Assembly: GCA_030522415.1 (NCBI GenBank)
Contig: CM060113.1
Location: forward strand, 14,310,157 to 14,374,156
Reading direction: 5' to 3'
Source: Channallabes apus
Lineage: Eukaryota; Chordata; Actinopteri; Siluriformes; Clariidae
Length of the DNA: 64,000 nt
Each line of letters begins with the position of its first letter. The stretch's first letter is position 1. The notes beneath the pieces are model-generated. The model made no database searches and was not told the DNA's origin. It saw nothing but the letters and a program-made list of their open reading frames with translations. The position numbers were made by a program, and so were the translations under genes. Positions 33,724 to 46,335 of this stretch are shown here, one piece after another.

Positions 33724-33790
33724 ATATATATATATACATATACATATATATATATTTATTTATTTATTTATTTGTTTATTTATTTATTTT
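33724..33790. repeat. (TA)n and (TTTA)n simple repeats
   Basis: TATATA tract followed by TTTATTTATTTATT. A poly-C run of similar nature lies at 34267-34291. Confidence 0.8.
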
Positions 33791-34443
33791 TGATTAATTA
33801 CTTGGATTAATCATTCATTCTGACAGCACTAATGTTTATTGTAGACAACCATACAAGGGTAATTGTTACTAAGCCTGCCCTGGGTACACAAATTTTCTTG
33901 TATGTTGCCCTCACAGATTCCTGCAGCTAAGCTTGGATGTACATTTACATTCCAATAAAGGTTACTGATGACATGCCTCTGAAGTTGGACTTTTTGCACC
34001 ATTAAAATACTTACAGTATAGGCAACTAGTTATCATATCTTCTTCTCCATAAAACATGTTAATGCTCAGTAGTACACATATATGGATCTTTAATGTATTT
34101 GCATTGCACTAAAATGCATTCTTTTTCAATTGCCATATACAGTATCCCAAATCACTATGGCCGTTAAAAAATACGAAAAAAAACAACAACACATTTTACT
34201 TTTTTTTTATGAGGTGTTAGTGCGGTATATAGGCGCAGTGGCACAGCCTAAGCTTTTATCCTTAATGCCCCCGCCCCCACCCCCCCCCCCCTTACACTTT
34301 AAGTAGTTTTGAAACCAGTACTTTTACACTTTTACTTGAGTAAAAAGCTTGAGTTGATACTTCAACTTCTAAAAAAGTCTTTTTAAACCCTAGTATCTAT
34401 ATTTCTACTCAAGTAACGAATGTGAATACCTTTGACACCACTG

Positions 34444-35470
34444 ATTCTAGGTAGGAAAATAAAGAGGGGACTCACGATGCTCAACATCCCGGAGCCCAAA
34501 CCCCATTTAAATTAAATGAACAAATATTGTAAGTAAATAACAATAGCCCACGTTTAGAAAAGCATTTTTATTTAGATTATAAAACATAATCCTGCATCTG
34601 TTTTAGGTGTTCCAGCTGCCACTGTTCTTATGGCTTTGTCAGAGTAAATCATTCAGTATAACAAGCCTGTAAATTTCCATGTAAAACAGGTACATCTGTA
34701 TGAATAAATTGATTTGATGAGCTATTGATCAGTGACTTATGTAAATGACTCAGTTCAGATGTAAGTAAATGGAAAGAAAGTAAATGGCTGCGCTGTTTGG
34801 GGGAGCGATGTGCTAATGATTTGGTCTGCTGTGTGTGTGTGTGTGTGTGTGTGTGAGAGGGGTGTCGAGGTCTTACATACTCATGAAAAGTCGTGGATTA
34901 TTCAGTGTAACAGAGGCTCAGGTGAAAAATGTTAGGCACATCAGTCACTTAACCCCAAATAAAAGGTCTTTCTGAGTGTTATGATATAATTGTAAAATAA
35001 CAGATGTACAAATGGTGCGCACTGAATACTAAACGTAGGCACGAGGATTAATAAACCAAGATAGTCCCATACCCGTTTTTTAAAATAAAAATACCAAAGA
35101 ATATTATTGTGTATAGACTGATTAAAAACAATGCAATTTATGCTATCATAAGGAAAATCTCAATTTCTTCCATTCCAAGGATTAAAAAAGGTAACAATGT
35201 CAACTTTAGAATCTAAAGTTAAATCACTGAAAGTCTCCAGAAGAGCCTCAGATTCAAGAGGTTTTTAAACTGTGGAGAGGTGCATTTCAGTTTCTCTTAA
35301 TGTATAGGTGAGAACAGCTGATTCACACCTGGGGAGAGTGAATAATTTGCTTTTGAATGTTGTCTGGCATTGTAAAGCACACACAGTGACACTAAAAGAA
35401 CAACCTAGGATTAATAGGAATAAGAGGCCCTGATTATACTGCACAAATATTATTTAGCACAACAAAATTC
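34444..35470. other. E3 interior, first dispersed unit and spacer
   Basis: 34434-34640 contains TAGCCCACGTTTAGAAAAG and a TCCAGCTGCCACT block that recur at 35475-35600 and 36305-36480 in partial form. A (TG)n tract is at 34829-34856. The rest is unassigned. Confidence 0.55.
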
Positions 35471-35599
35471 CTCACGCTCGGGAAAACTATGCGTGCGGTC
35501 GAGCGCTGATTAGACTATAAGAAATTAAAGAGGAGGATTTTTATTTAGTCTATAAAAAATTAACCTGTGTCTATTTTTAGGCGTGCCAGCTGCCACTTT

Positions 35600-36012
35600 T
35601 TAGTTAGAAGTTTTCAATACAAATCTTATAATGCCCACATGACATGATGGAGTTAGGCATGGCTGGTGAGCTATTCCCAGGCTTGCACCCCGCGCTATAA
35701 AATATTTGGGGTTTGTTGGGTTACAGTGGATTTTACTACACGGTGTGTGTGCGACAGCCATCCGCGGACAGCAGCTCCTGCCTTTTGCCCTGCTTGCATG
35801 CTGCACTTTCACGTACACTCCGCGTAGTAAAATCCACTGTAACCCAACAAACCCCGAGTATTTTATAGCGCGGGGTGCAAGCCCGGGATCATTAGCAAGG
35901 ATAGCTCACCAGCCGTGCCTAATTCCGCAGCCCCGCTCCTTTGCATATCTGAAGGGGAGGCCACCTAACTAGTGAGCAAGGAGCGATATTGATTTGGGCG
36001 CACGCCGTGACA
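35600..36012 (-). repeat. LTR fragment with inverted duplication (hairpin)
   Basis: From 36012 downward the sequence starts TGTCACGGCGTGCGCCCAAA, matching the start of the gypsy LTRs at 12841 and 32462. The part at 35824-35923 is repeated in opposite orientation at 35652-35739 with a spacer of 84 bp; both contain GCTATAAAATA and TTGTTGGGTTACAGTGG. The arms differ by a 12-bp insertion and a few bases. Confidence 0.7.
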
Positions 36013-36304
36013 GGCTGAAAAAACTATTGTTCTCAAAAATGTAGGATGACGACTCAGATTAATGTGCAAAAACTATATAATAAAACTATATACAGTAAGA
36101 CTACATGACCTTTATAAGACTAAACTTTTATTTAAGCACACAATAATGAAAAAACGTTATGATTTTGTAAATGTCTGAAAGCAAATAAGGTGCGCTGTTC
36201 GGTATTGTTTTTGGTGAACTTGAACGCGTCAGAAAATGAACACAAATTTCTTTTTAAATGGTCAGAATCAGTCTGCTTGCTGTTTCCCGACGCATTCATA
36301 ATCA

Positions 36305-36480
36305 TTAGTCTACTCTGGAAAACTTCATGCATGCGGTTTAGCGCTGGTTTAGACTACGTAGGAAATTAAAGAGGGGGATCACGATGCCGAATTGAAGTCC
36401 TGAGCCGAAACCTCATTTAAATTAAATTAACAAATATTATAAGTAAAAAAACAATAGCCCACGTTTAGAAAAGGTTTATA
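36305..36480 (+). repeat. E3 dispersed unit, third copy
   Basis: TTTAGCGCTGGTTTAGACTA, GAAATTAAAGAGGGGGATCA and AATAGCCCACGTTTAGAAAA correspond to text on both sides of the hAT (32575-32600, 34444-34555) and to 35475-35560. This suggests that E3 was built by local duplications. Confidence 0.65.
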
Positions 36481-36734
36481 AATTATTTCCGACATGAGTC
36501 GGCCCGATGTTATGCACAGAGCGCCGGGAGATTTCCTGAAGCTCTGAAATCGCTGGGGTATTTTTTTTTTAAATAGACACTATCTTTAATAACTGATGGA
36601 GGTTTTGAGCTGTACAGTATACACACGCATTCCTGCCTAAACAACTCTTAAAACTACACCTGTGACACAATAACAGTAATATTTAAAACCTTTTGAAACC
36701 TGCCATTTGGAGAAACGAAAGAATAATGAATAAA

Positions 36735-36860
36735 CCAGTTGTTGGGTCAAAATAACCCAACCAGGTGTTCATTTGTAAATGACTCACTACATCTCATATG
36801 ACCCAACATGAACAACCCAACAATGTGTTTAAAGTATCTGAAATAACCCAGAACTTAAAT
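36735..36860. repeat. Possible MITE remnant with AACCCAAC words
   Basis: GGTCAAAATAACCCAACCAG, ACCCAACATGAACAACCCAA and AAATAACCCAGAAC recur within 120 bp. Similar words occur in fish miniature elements. No clear ends. Confidence 0.35.
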
Positions 36861-37213
36861 AACAATAAACAGATACAGAGATACGCTATATAAAAGTTTA
36901 TACTTTGTACAAATCAAATTGTCAGCTAGTGAACTTGATCTAAACAACATTTAACCAATGTTTTTTTATTCATTATTGTAAAGTACATATCAATAGCTCT
37001 GGTTCAGATTTTTCGTGTTTGTTGTATAAAGTACTCATGTGGAAAATACCATCACTATTGTATTTACTGCGACGAGTGAAAATGTCACTTTGCGCCACCT
37101 GGCAGCCATTTTACGAATGACTTTGAAATGCAATTGATTTATTTTGGCCACTGTCATTTTTACACGGCGGTGAGCACAACGGTAATAACCATTCCGATTG
37201 GGTAACCACTGTA

Positions 37214-38980
37214 GAAGATGATGCTTGGGTGTGTATCATATTTATACTGGGAAAATTTTTATATTTTTCATTCTATTGTAGTGCATCACTATTTCTTAGA
37301 TCCCTGCATTTTTTTTAGCTACAACATGATTTCAAGCAGGGCAATCTGTCTTTGACAGACCAGAATCCCAGCATGATGGGATGTCTCAGCATGAGGTGAG
37401 CTGCTGCAGTGCATCATTTTTTAGGGTGGTGGGGGTATGGAGATTAAAATCTCATTTACAAAGAAAGGAAATTTGGCAGTCTTGTCAGGGAAGCCTATGG
37501 CACAACAGTGCGCTGTCACTCAGACTAGAATAAATCTGATCATCTTGTGATATTAGTTGTGTGTTAACCTGAAGTATTGTGAATTACAAATAATACATTG
37601 TCTTCAGCAGTGGATGGAAGCAATAGATTCTCCCGTTTTATTTACATACTCAATATCCTCTGGCCATTATGGCTATTCAAGAATAGAAAAACTTGTATAA
37701 ACATTTTAATACTAAATTTATGCTACATGTTATATACAATATGGTATATGTTATAACATATCAATTCATATATGGTTAGACTAAGTATAGGTGGTGTGCT
37801 GCATTAACAGTAATACAGTATGACATGCACAGAGAGGCTTTACTGAACACATCCCCTAGAAAACAGAAGACTCTAGAATACTCTCAGTTGGTATTCCACT
37901 GAGAGATGTTCACAGCAGAAGGGCCCCAAGAGAAGAAACTTTATGAAATAAAATAAGGAACATTAATGAGAAGCAGATGGCTTTTGGTCTGGATTAATGA
38001 TGAAAAACATGTGGTCAGTGAAAAAATATACATTCTATACATGTTACTTATGTAAGGAGAGGATTATAGAATTATTTTAGATGGACATTAAGATGAATAC
38101 ATTAATAGTCTCAAAAACTTACCTTTATGCTCAGGTTGCTCAGTAATCATTTGAAGACTGCCACTGGGAGTTCCTTCAACCAACTGGGCGGAAGTACAGA
38201 GAACAGACTGATATCTTGTAGGCGATATATGTCAATGCGTAACATTGCAGATCAGTGGGGTAATCTGGAAGAGTTTAGGAAGATTGCACATAACTATGAA
38301 AAGATAAATTAAAGATCAGTAGAAAAACTCTGATAGTACTTAAAGAAAGAGCTGACAGAAGTCCAATTTCAAGATAAGAGACTGAAGAAGCACATGTGTG
38401 GATGCAATAGAGAAAAATTGCCATTATGGGGTTAGCTGAACTTTAAGCATCAAGATAAGAATGTGAGTAATATAGAAAGGTGATAAATGTATAAAAAGCC
38501 AGATTTACCTAGTTTGAACTTTCATTTTAATTTTTGCAGAACAGACTGTAGTGATGGTTGGTTAAATCAACAATTTCAAGTGAACTGCCACACCTTCTAA
38601 ATTGTTCCCTGCATTAATGGATTCCTGGACACTTATCTCTTCAGACTGCACAAAGCGCATGGACCACTTTCCTAGTCTGCTCATTTCAGTATGTCTTGTC
38701 ACAGACTATGGATACTTCAAAGGGTTTAGGGGGTAAAATGGCACGTGAAAAGCCTATTACATTCCATGTGGTGTAACTGTGTCAGTCTTGTAAAAAAGTG
38801 TGCCCGGGAGAATTGTTGCATACTAATTTCAGGGCAGGAAATTTCCATTCCTGTTGATTGTTGCTACACTATGATTAAAATAGTCTTTTTTTTTTTAAAT
38901 ATGAGATGCACTCATGCTCATCTTAATTTATTTAGCCTTATCATATGACAAGGGAAGTCAGGCATACTGTCTCACAGACC
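37214..38980. other. Spacer without recognisable genes
   Basis: AT-rich sequence. 37850-38330 has the look of decayed coding sequence but I could not match it to a family. No RNA gene seen. Confidence 0.45.
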
Positions 38981-38984
38981 TCAC

Positions 38985-39325
38985 ACCATGTATATATTGC
39001 TTTATCCCATATACTGAGTTGTGTGGGCCTAGAGCCTATCCCTGGAAATTTAGGGCATGATGCAGTGTACACCCTGGATGAGGTGCTAGTCTATTGCAGA
39101 TCACACACACATTCACACATTCATTCAAACACTACGGGTAATTTGGGACCGCCAATAAGCCTAATCTGCATGTCTTGGACTGCGGAAGGAAACCAGACCC
39201 AGCGGAACCCAATCAAGCATGGGGAGAACATTCAAACTCCATATACAAAGACAGCCAGGATTTTAACCTAGACCCTGGAGGTACAAGGTGGCAGGGTTAA
39301 CCACTAAGCCACCATACCAGCAAAA
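38985..39325 (-). mobile_element. Diverged V-SINE-like SINE
   Basis: The minus-strand copy runs from GTGGCTTAGTGGTTAACCC (A box region, about 39315) through CATGCAGATTAGGCTTATTG to the 3' end at about 39000. It has many substitutions relative to 8270 and 60122, so it is older. Confidence 0.75.
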
Positions 39326-39389
39326 TATATAACTTTATGGAAAAATAAATCACACTCTCATGCTAAATAAATGTTATAATATGTTTTTT

Positions 39390-39745
39390 TATAAATAACA
39401 ATTGTTTATTTTTCCCAAGAAGTAAAACAACCTTTATAACCAGCAGGAAAAATAAGTGCACCCTACAGTACCTACTACCACAATCATTAAGAACATATTC
39501 AACACTCAGGTGTTATTAGTAAAATAAGTAAGATTAATTCATCCCCAACAAGTGTGACTGCCTCTATAAAAGCATTATAGTATCTAATTTTGGCAGTTCT
39601 GGAGCATTCTTTTGAATGTCAAGAGTAAAATCCATAAGCTCTTACTTAAAAGAGGCTGCTGTTGCTGCTCATTAATCAGTGAGTGTTATAAGGTCATCTC
39701 CAAACAATTTGAAAACCACCTTTATTCTCCCCACCTGTCTCCTAG
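39390..39745 (+). pseudogene. Tc1-like 5' relic
   Basis: TTTTGGCAGTTCTGGAGCAT, GTTGCTGCTCATTAATCAG and GTTATAAGGTCATCTCCAAA reproduce the leader and helix-turn-helix start of a Tc1-like transposase (IVAAHQSGKGYK type). It stops after about 100 coding bases. Confidence 0.6.
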
Positions 39746-42700
39746 GACACTCCCCCATTAATGATGGAACCTAACCATGGAAGGCACATTCTTCCTATAA
39801 TAACATTTATAGGAAAGCTGCTATCCATTCTTCTGGAAACTGACAAATCTAACAGTCTAACACTGTTAAAATGGGCAATTCTCCTTTTTTTGCCTAATAT
39901 CATAACTCTATATAGTTTGTGGAAATGAAGAACAGAAATTCTTGTTGGTGTTTATTTTGCAATGTATTTTTCAGTATCTTTATTTACAGTAAACCAATAC
40001 ACCCACAACCAGTCACATGTGAGCAGTCAGAATCCCTTTTGGGATTTGTCTTAGGGGATAACATACTGTAGAAGAGTGCCTTAACAACACTGCATGCTGA
40101 GATGTTGGTCATATAGTAGGTCGCATTGTATAGTATATCCCAATATAGTACAGCCCAAAGCGACGCCCTTGTACAGTCAGATCTAATGGCCTGATAAGGG
40201 AAACCTTTTTGGACAGCCTGTAAATTCACCAGCCTTGTATATCTCAACTTTGTACTCTACATAGGCACAAATGCCCAGCCATTAAAAATGGGCCATGAGG
40301 CAGTTCAGTGTTTTGTCTTAGATGCTTCGCCATCTAGGACAAGCCTCTTGGAGTAACATTTCCCAAAGGGTCTTTGAGGCCAACAACTAGGTCGCCTCAT
40401 CTCTTGTTTGAGTGTCCTGCATTTCTATCTGTTCACTGAAAAAAATATTCATAGATCATCATACAGTACTTAAATTAAAGAAAGAATTTACACTCAGGTG
40501 AAATAAAAGTTTTACTTTACTTAAGTTGAACAAAAATATACAATAATAAACATTGTCATTTTTATGTTAAACTTTAATTGTAACAATAATAATGATCAAT
40601 TGTGCATCGCTTCAGATATTTCCTAATTTGTGACTGCTGTTTAACGGTATGTATCACTACGTACATTGTTTTGTTGCACTAGTGCTTGTGATATTTGCTG
40701 CATGGCCTGTGCACTTTTTAAGTGATTCTCCTGCTAGTAGTTAGGTTTATTCACTGTCATTGTATCTCTTTTAGAATGGTTTTGGGTGTTATGCCTGTTC
40801 ATTTTGAGCTTTGTAATTATTAAAGTACTTTAGTTTTGCTGTATGTTTTCACTTGCATATTGTTGCACTGACATGATGTTATAGTAGACTAATAGTATTA
40901 GGTAGTAACAATAACGGTAAATGATGAGAAAACATTGGTCGAGTGTAAGCGCTGTACCACCAACTGATAACATGCTAGCATAGCTAAAAAAAAAAGAATC
41001 TGTGTTTAAAATAGCTAGATGCCAATATTTATGGAGACCAATCCCACAATTAAGCTACAGATCGCCTCTTACATTTTCAGTATTCCTGGATTCACAGGCT
41101 ACAGTATGTGAAGAGAACTGGTGCTCAGTGGAGCTGATGAGTGAGCTCTTGATCTCATTCAACTTAGACCTGTCCTGTGCTGACTTTCTCTCAGCTGTTT
41201 CATAAGACTTGACACTTTGCAATACTGCAGGGCTAAGAAGTATTCTGGGAAGACCAAGTAGGTAGAGGCTTAGAAGAGAGACAGGAAAGGATTTGCTGGA
41301 AAGATTTATATATATTCTTTTCTCACTTAAGAAAAGAATATCTCACTGAAATCAGAAGAGTAACAACACAAATTCTAGCAGTTTTTGGAAGTATGTGTCA
41401 CTTTGGTGAGTGTGATTCGTAATCTATAATTATAATTATATTTTAAATGAATAAAGGGGCATAAAGAAGGGCAACAGCATTGGAATTGGTAATTTTTTCT
41501 TCAAAATACAATGGAATCTCAAAATCTGTGAAGAGAGAGATCTTAGGCTGCACCACCTTGTGACAAAAAACAACCAGCAGCCTATTTTATGTCAACAGTC
41601 GACCAGCTCACGTTCATTTTCTAATCTGATGTAATCTTTTTTTAAACCATGCAATTAGGACAAGGAATGGCAATTTTCTCTTTTGCAGGTGTTACTACTT
41701 GTCACCTGAATAAGTTGATGAACGTTTGTCCACCTCTTGTTTTTATCTGTGCCCCATGTTTTATTCCATAATTATCAACTGTCAGCCTTGTTGATTTTGT
41801 TGTTGAAGACAAGCAGGAAGAGGGGGAAGAGTGGACGTTTACTCCTGTTGAATCTGCTGCTGAAGACTCGAAGATGACTTCGCCTCCTGGCACATCTCCC
41901 GACACTATATATAATCAATATAATCCATAGAATAAATACATGAACGAGACTTATTAATAGTCATAAAGTTAATGTAAGTGCCTGCAAATTGCAAACAAAT
42001 CTTTTCTTTGACAGTTATAGTGTACTCACAATCAGAGTTAACGACTGATTGATCATTCAGGAAATGTTTAATGTGACAAAGAACACATCTCAATAACATC
42101 TTGCTTCATATAGTTAACAATCCCATAGTGACAGTAATTATCAGCACTGTAAATGATCCAGCATCATCAAATAACTTTTAAGAACTGACTGGTTAGGCAA
42201 GCAGAAACATGCTTGCGTTATCGGTTGCAATCCTACCCTCAATTACAATAGGTGCAGTATCTGCGTTTTTGAATTGTAACTGACGTGTATTGTTTACTGT
42301 TCATTAGTGTAATGTCTTCTATTTTTACTTATTTATGATATTTATATGATTTTCATAGCTTTTTTGAGTTTTTTTTAGAATGTGGAACATGGTGACATGA
42401 TGAACATCTGGAAAAGAACTGAACATGAAATTAAAGTGAAAGTGCAGTCAGCACTTTTATAGTGATTTCAATATGTTGCCCATAATTTGAGCTTTAATCT
42501 CTACCTGTCAGTGGTTTACGACCAACAATATGTACAGTACACAACCTGCAGACAATCGACCTTCAGTTGTTCATTATCTCTCATTGTTCAGCTTGTTTGA
42601 CCGCCATTTGTCAATATCTCTATCGACAATCTTCTCCTTCATTCCGGCTGAATGACGCACACATACCGACACACATTCAGCAAGCATTGGCAATTGTCTG

Positions 42701-43611
42701 ATATTTTGGAGAGAAAAAAGGGGGAATTAAAGGGAGTAACTTCTGATTCACCAAAGTTACCTGAACTTCAGAACCCTTTTCAAGCAGATCTTTAGTTAGG
42801 GTACATAAAACACTCATATGACATTGATCCATCAGTACAGTTCCTGCGAATTTCTACATTTGATACTTCCAACATCTTTAATCTAAATCTTTAATACTCT
42901 AATCTGTAACAAATCTCTAATACTTTGATTGCTGCCCATACAGATTGTTTGATGAACAGTGTGAATTGTTCTGATTCCTACAGACAGTGTGTCTTCTTTT
43001 TGAAACAGCTGTTGCTCCAGTGCATTAAATTCTGTAAACTTTAGCATCTGTACTCTACACTCCATGGCTGGAAATCAATGTAATAGTTCTTTCTACTCCT
43101 GTTTAACCAGAAACCTTCTTTGTCATGAATTAGGTCTTCAGTGCTTTATCTTCATCTTCCAACTGGCTACTGCCAGTTGCGGTGCTACTGAACCTGCCAC
43201 AGACTGCAATTCCCCCTCCCTCGCCTGTGGATTAACAGCTGAACTTATCTTTAGACTGATGTTAATAAACAGAAAACAAAAAACTTTGTCCATATTATGA
43301 TGTGCTCTAAAGACTAACAAAGCATCTTCCTTTCACTGGTGTGCCCACAGAGAGATAATGCCAACTAGGAAATATGTGTCACCAATATATTAGCAGGTAT
43401 GATCTCAGGCTTAATAGAGAAGTTATTATAATATCAGTAATATAACAAAATACAAAATATATATTTTTAAAAAATCTCTGAAAAGTGACTAAACTTTTAC
43501 TAAGGAGGAACCTAGCAGGCTAGGAGGAACTATGTGAACATTTTTTTCACAGGAGTTTACATGTTCTCACCATGCGTATTGGGTTAGCTATGGCTCCACC
43601 AGTTACAGTGA
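39746..43611. other. Long spacer without recognisable genes
   Basis: No coding region, SINE or DNA transposon could be recognised over 3.9 kb. Frames of 60-90 codons occur at 39984-40247, 41002-41205, 41702-41905 and 43064-43300, without splice context or familiar motifs. This may be host intergenic or intronic DNA. Confidence 0.45.
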
Positions 43612-43612
43612 G

Positions 43613-43665
<53 letters not shown>
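43612..43665. repeat. (AG)n microsatellite
   Basis: About 26 AG units without interruption. Confidence 0.95.
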
Positions 43666-43667
<2 letters not shown>

Positions 43668-44349
43668 TCACCACATTGTGTTTTAAAATCCACAGAGGAG
43701 AATGACATCATTTGATGCTGGTGACCTGGCACTGGGACAAATCATTTTTGATTTGCAGGATGGAGTTCTGTTAGTAACTTAGTTGAAATAACCTTTGCAG
43801 ATTTTAATAAATGACTATACTGTATGTGAATTATTATATGAGAAAATCAATGTAAAATAAAGTTTTTAGACACTTAACTGCAAAAGTACAGTATATAACA
43901 TACATATGTATAACATAATTATACTTATCGTCAACACACATGGAATGTAACCTATATTAAAGAATAACTCACTAAGAATACCACAATTTTGTCTTTGCAC
44001 ACCACCCCTGTTTCCTCAGCAGTGACATTTATAACACTAAATTTTTCAAAATAATTTTAATAATAAAAATTTAGCCGAATGTTGCAAAACTAAGCACAGA
44101 CATCATGTGCACCTTGGGTTACAACATTATTCCTTATACTTTTGCTTGCACTGAAGTAAATAAAACATCAGTGGCACCCATTGGAGCCTCTATAATGTTG
44201 CACAAGCCCTTGCTGCATGGTTCCATCCATCCAAGCAGGAACTCTGCCCACCATCTGGCATTGGAAACAAGTTCAGAAGTATAGGTGTATTTCAACCACC
44301 CACTGGAATGCTGAAAATTTTATAAAGAAACTCATTTAAACCTTAAATA
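43666..44349. other. Spacer before the Tc1 element
   Basis: No recognisable content. Sequence becomes Tc1 at the TA at 44350-44351. Confidence 0.5.
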
Positions 44350-44543
44350 TACAGTGGTCTGAAAAACTATTTGCCCCCTTCCTGATTTCTTATTCTTTTG
44401 CATGTTTGTCACACTTAAATGTTTCTGCTCATCAAAAACCATTAACTATTAGTCAAAGATAACATAATTGAACACAAAATGCAGTTTTTAAATGAAGGTT
44501 TAAGTTATTAAGGGAGAAAAAAAACTCCAAATCTACATGGCTC

Positions 44544-44914
44544 TGTCACGAACTAACCTAATGACGACCAGAAAGACGATAGCTTTAGCAGTTAGCCCTG
44601 TAGCGTGAATGGTAAACCCAAACGCGGATGGACACGAGCGGGCAGGATAATCACGCGATTTGCTATAAGGACTCTCAAAGTGAATGAGCAAAGGAAAGAC
44701 ACAATCTAACCCGCGTCCTATAAACACACACTCAGTCTGAAAGCAAACCCAAGAAAGTGAATACTCACGTGAACGGGAACGATACCGAAATAGCATGGGC
44801 AAAACTCAATGACAGAGCGATGTGCGGCGCCATCTTGTTTCCTTTTATGCTTTCAGGTTCGCGACCGTCTTACTTCCGGGTCCTAATGCCGGTCGCGGCT
44901 GAGTGCGCATGACA
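44544..44914 (-). repeat. Solo LTR (371 bp) in the Tc1 leader
   Basis: It begins TGTCACGAACTAACC and ends GCGCATGACA, with TG...CA ends and a 5-bp inverted repeat. The flanks GGCTC (44539-44543) and GGCCC (44915-44919) are a 5-bp target duplication with one change; GGCCC is the expected Tc1 text. A TATA-like CATAAAAGG lies 5' on the minus strand, which suggests the orientation. The 5-bp duplication fits Ty3/gypsy or Pao-type LTR elements. Confidence 0.75.
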
Positions 44915-45106
44915 GGCCCTGTGTGAAAAAGTGATTGCCCCCCTTGTTAAAAAATAACTTAACTGTGGTTTATCACACCTGAGTTCAATTTCTGTAGTCA
45001 CCCCCAGGCCTGATTACTGCCACACCTGTTTCAATCAAGAAATCACTTAAATAGGAGCTACCTGACACAGAGAAGTAGACCAAAAGCACCTCAAAAGCTA
45101 GACATC

Positions 45107-45328
45107 ATGCCAAGATCCAAAGAAATTCAGGAAAAAATGAGAACAAAAGTCATTGAGATCTACCAGTCTGGTAAAGGTTATAAAGCCATTTCTAAAGCTT
45201 TGGGACTCCAGCGAACCACAGTGAGAGCCATTATCCACAAATGGCAAAAACATGGAACAGTGGTGAACCTTCCCAGGAGTGGCCGGCCGACCAAAATTAC
45301 CCCAAGAGCGCAGAGACAACTCATCTGA
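45107..45328 (+). pseudogene. Tc1 transposase, N-terminal piece
   Basis: From ATG it encodes MPRSKEIQEKMRTKVIEIYQ, then SGKGYKAISKALGLQRTTVR (helix-turn-helix) and NLPRSGRPTKITPRAQRQ. It ends at a TGA at 45326-45328 that replaces the expected Arg codon CGA. The frame continues to about 45443 with further damage before the next insertion. Confidence 0.9.
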
Positions 45329-45443
45329 GAGGCCACAAAAGACCCCAGGACAACATCTAAAGAACTGCAGCCCTCACTTGCCTCAATTAAGGTCAGTGTT
45401 CACGACTCGTAAACCACTTTTAAGCAAAAAGAACATTAAGGCT

Positions 45444-46335
45444 GAATCCCAGTTCTATTTTCTACCCCTTCCCCTACCCCTCGCCCCTACCCCTTGTCCC
45501 TTGAAACGAAGTGGAAAGGGGAAGGGTTTAAATATTTCCCCTAAGAAATGGGACACCACTACAACACTGTTATACGTCATCATACGTAGTCGCTAGTTCT
45601 TAATGTTACATCAGAGGACATGCGCCGATGTTTATCACGCATTCCAATAAGAGAGAGATTACTCACTCCCAAAGTTTTTTTGCGCCGTATTTCGATTTTT
45701 AAAAATGTTGCTCATTTTCACCACGAACACGGATGAGGCTTCGGGTTTCCTCAGCCGTCCCTATACAGAATATAAATTACAAAGCTGTGGTCACGTTGCA
45801 ATAAGTAAGAATAGTGTAAGCACCGTTCATTTACATGTACACATATGGCCGTAAGCAAAACAAACAATGCATTATCAAATGCTCGGCAAACTGCCGTGCT
45901 ACTGAACTTTCATATTTGTTTGCAGTAAAGTGTATGGGACATAAAAATATATATTTGTAATATCGTGTATTCTGTACTATCCGCTAGCAAACTTTAGCGA
46001 TTTTTTTGCAAACGTTTCTTTACAGAACATCACCATAAACACAAACACAAGACTAAAGGTAATATACATATAATGAAAACTTGTCATAAAAATCTTTATT
46101 AATGGCAAAAATTACTTAACATTTATGGGTCTGCTTGCTCGAGTGAGCAGCCATGTTGAAATTTTCGCTTAGCCCTTCATTTGGAGTGAGGTCCTGAAAA
46201 ATCTTCGTTTGGAGGGCTATCTGGCCCTTCCCCTTTCCCCTACCCCTCCAACCAAAAGAGAAATGAGACACCCCTACCCCTTCACGTGAACGCGACAAAC
46301 GGAGGGGTAGGGCTATGTGTAGGGGTAAGGGGTAG
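45444..46335. mobile_element. Short inverted-repeat element with CCCCT-rich ends
   Basis: The left end contains TTTCTACCCCTTCCCCTACC; the right end read inward contains AATTTCTACCCCTTACCCCT. These imperfect inverted repeats lie inside the Tc1 coding region, where GGCT joins TTTTGCTAAAAAAC in the normal text with about eight bases missing. The inside has no coding potential. A clean target duplication cannot be defined, so the superfamily stays open. Confidence 0.6.

Larger units (their letters stand above)
32601..34443 (+). mobile_element. hAT-type DNA transposon, nonautonomous
   Basis: The ends CAGAGGTGTCAAG and, read inward, CAGTGGTGTCAAAGG are inverted repeats. The flanks are the 8-bp duplication ATTCTAGG (32593-32600 and 34444-34451), the hallmark of hAT insertion. 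The subterminal GTAACTAAGTACAAATACTT motifs are common in fish hAT elements. Only a possible first exon of the transposase survives. A Tc1 is nested at 32668-33300. Confidence 0.9.
31382..37211. mobile_element. E3: large composite TA-flanked TIR element (5,830 bp)
   Basis: The left end is CAGTGGTTACCTAATCGGAA; the right end read inward is CAGTGGTTACCCAATCGGAA, with TA on both sides (31380-31381, 37212-37213). About 22 bp match with one difference. Inside are a solo LTR, an hAT element with a nested Tc1, an LTR-derived hairpin and three dispersed copies of a short unit. No transposase for the outer element is visible. The outer repeats could also belong to a smaller element swollen by later insertions. 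Confidence 0.7.
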
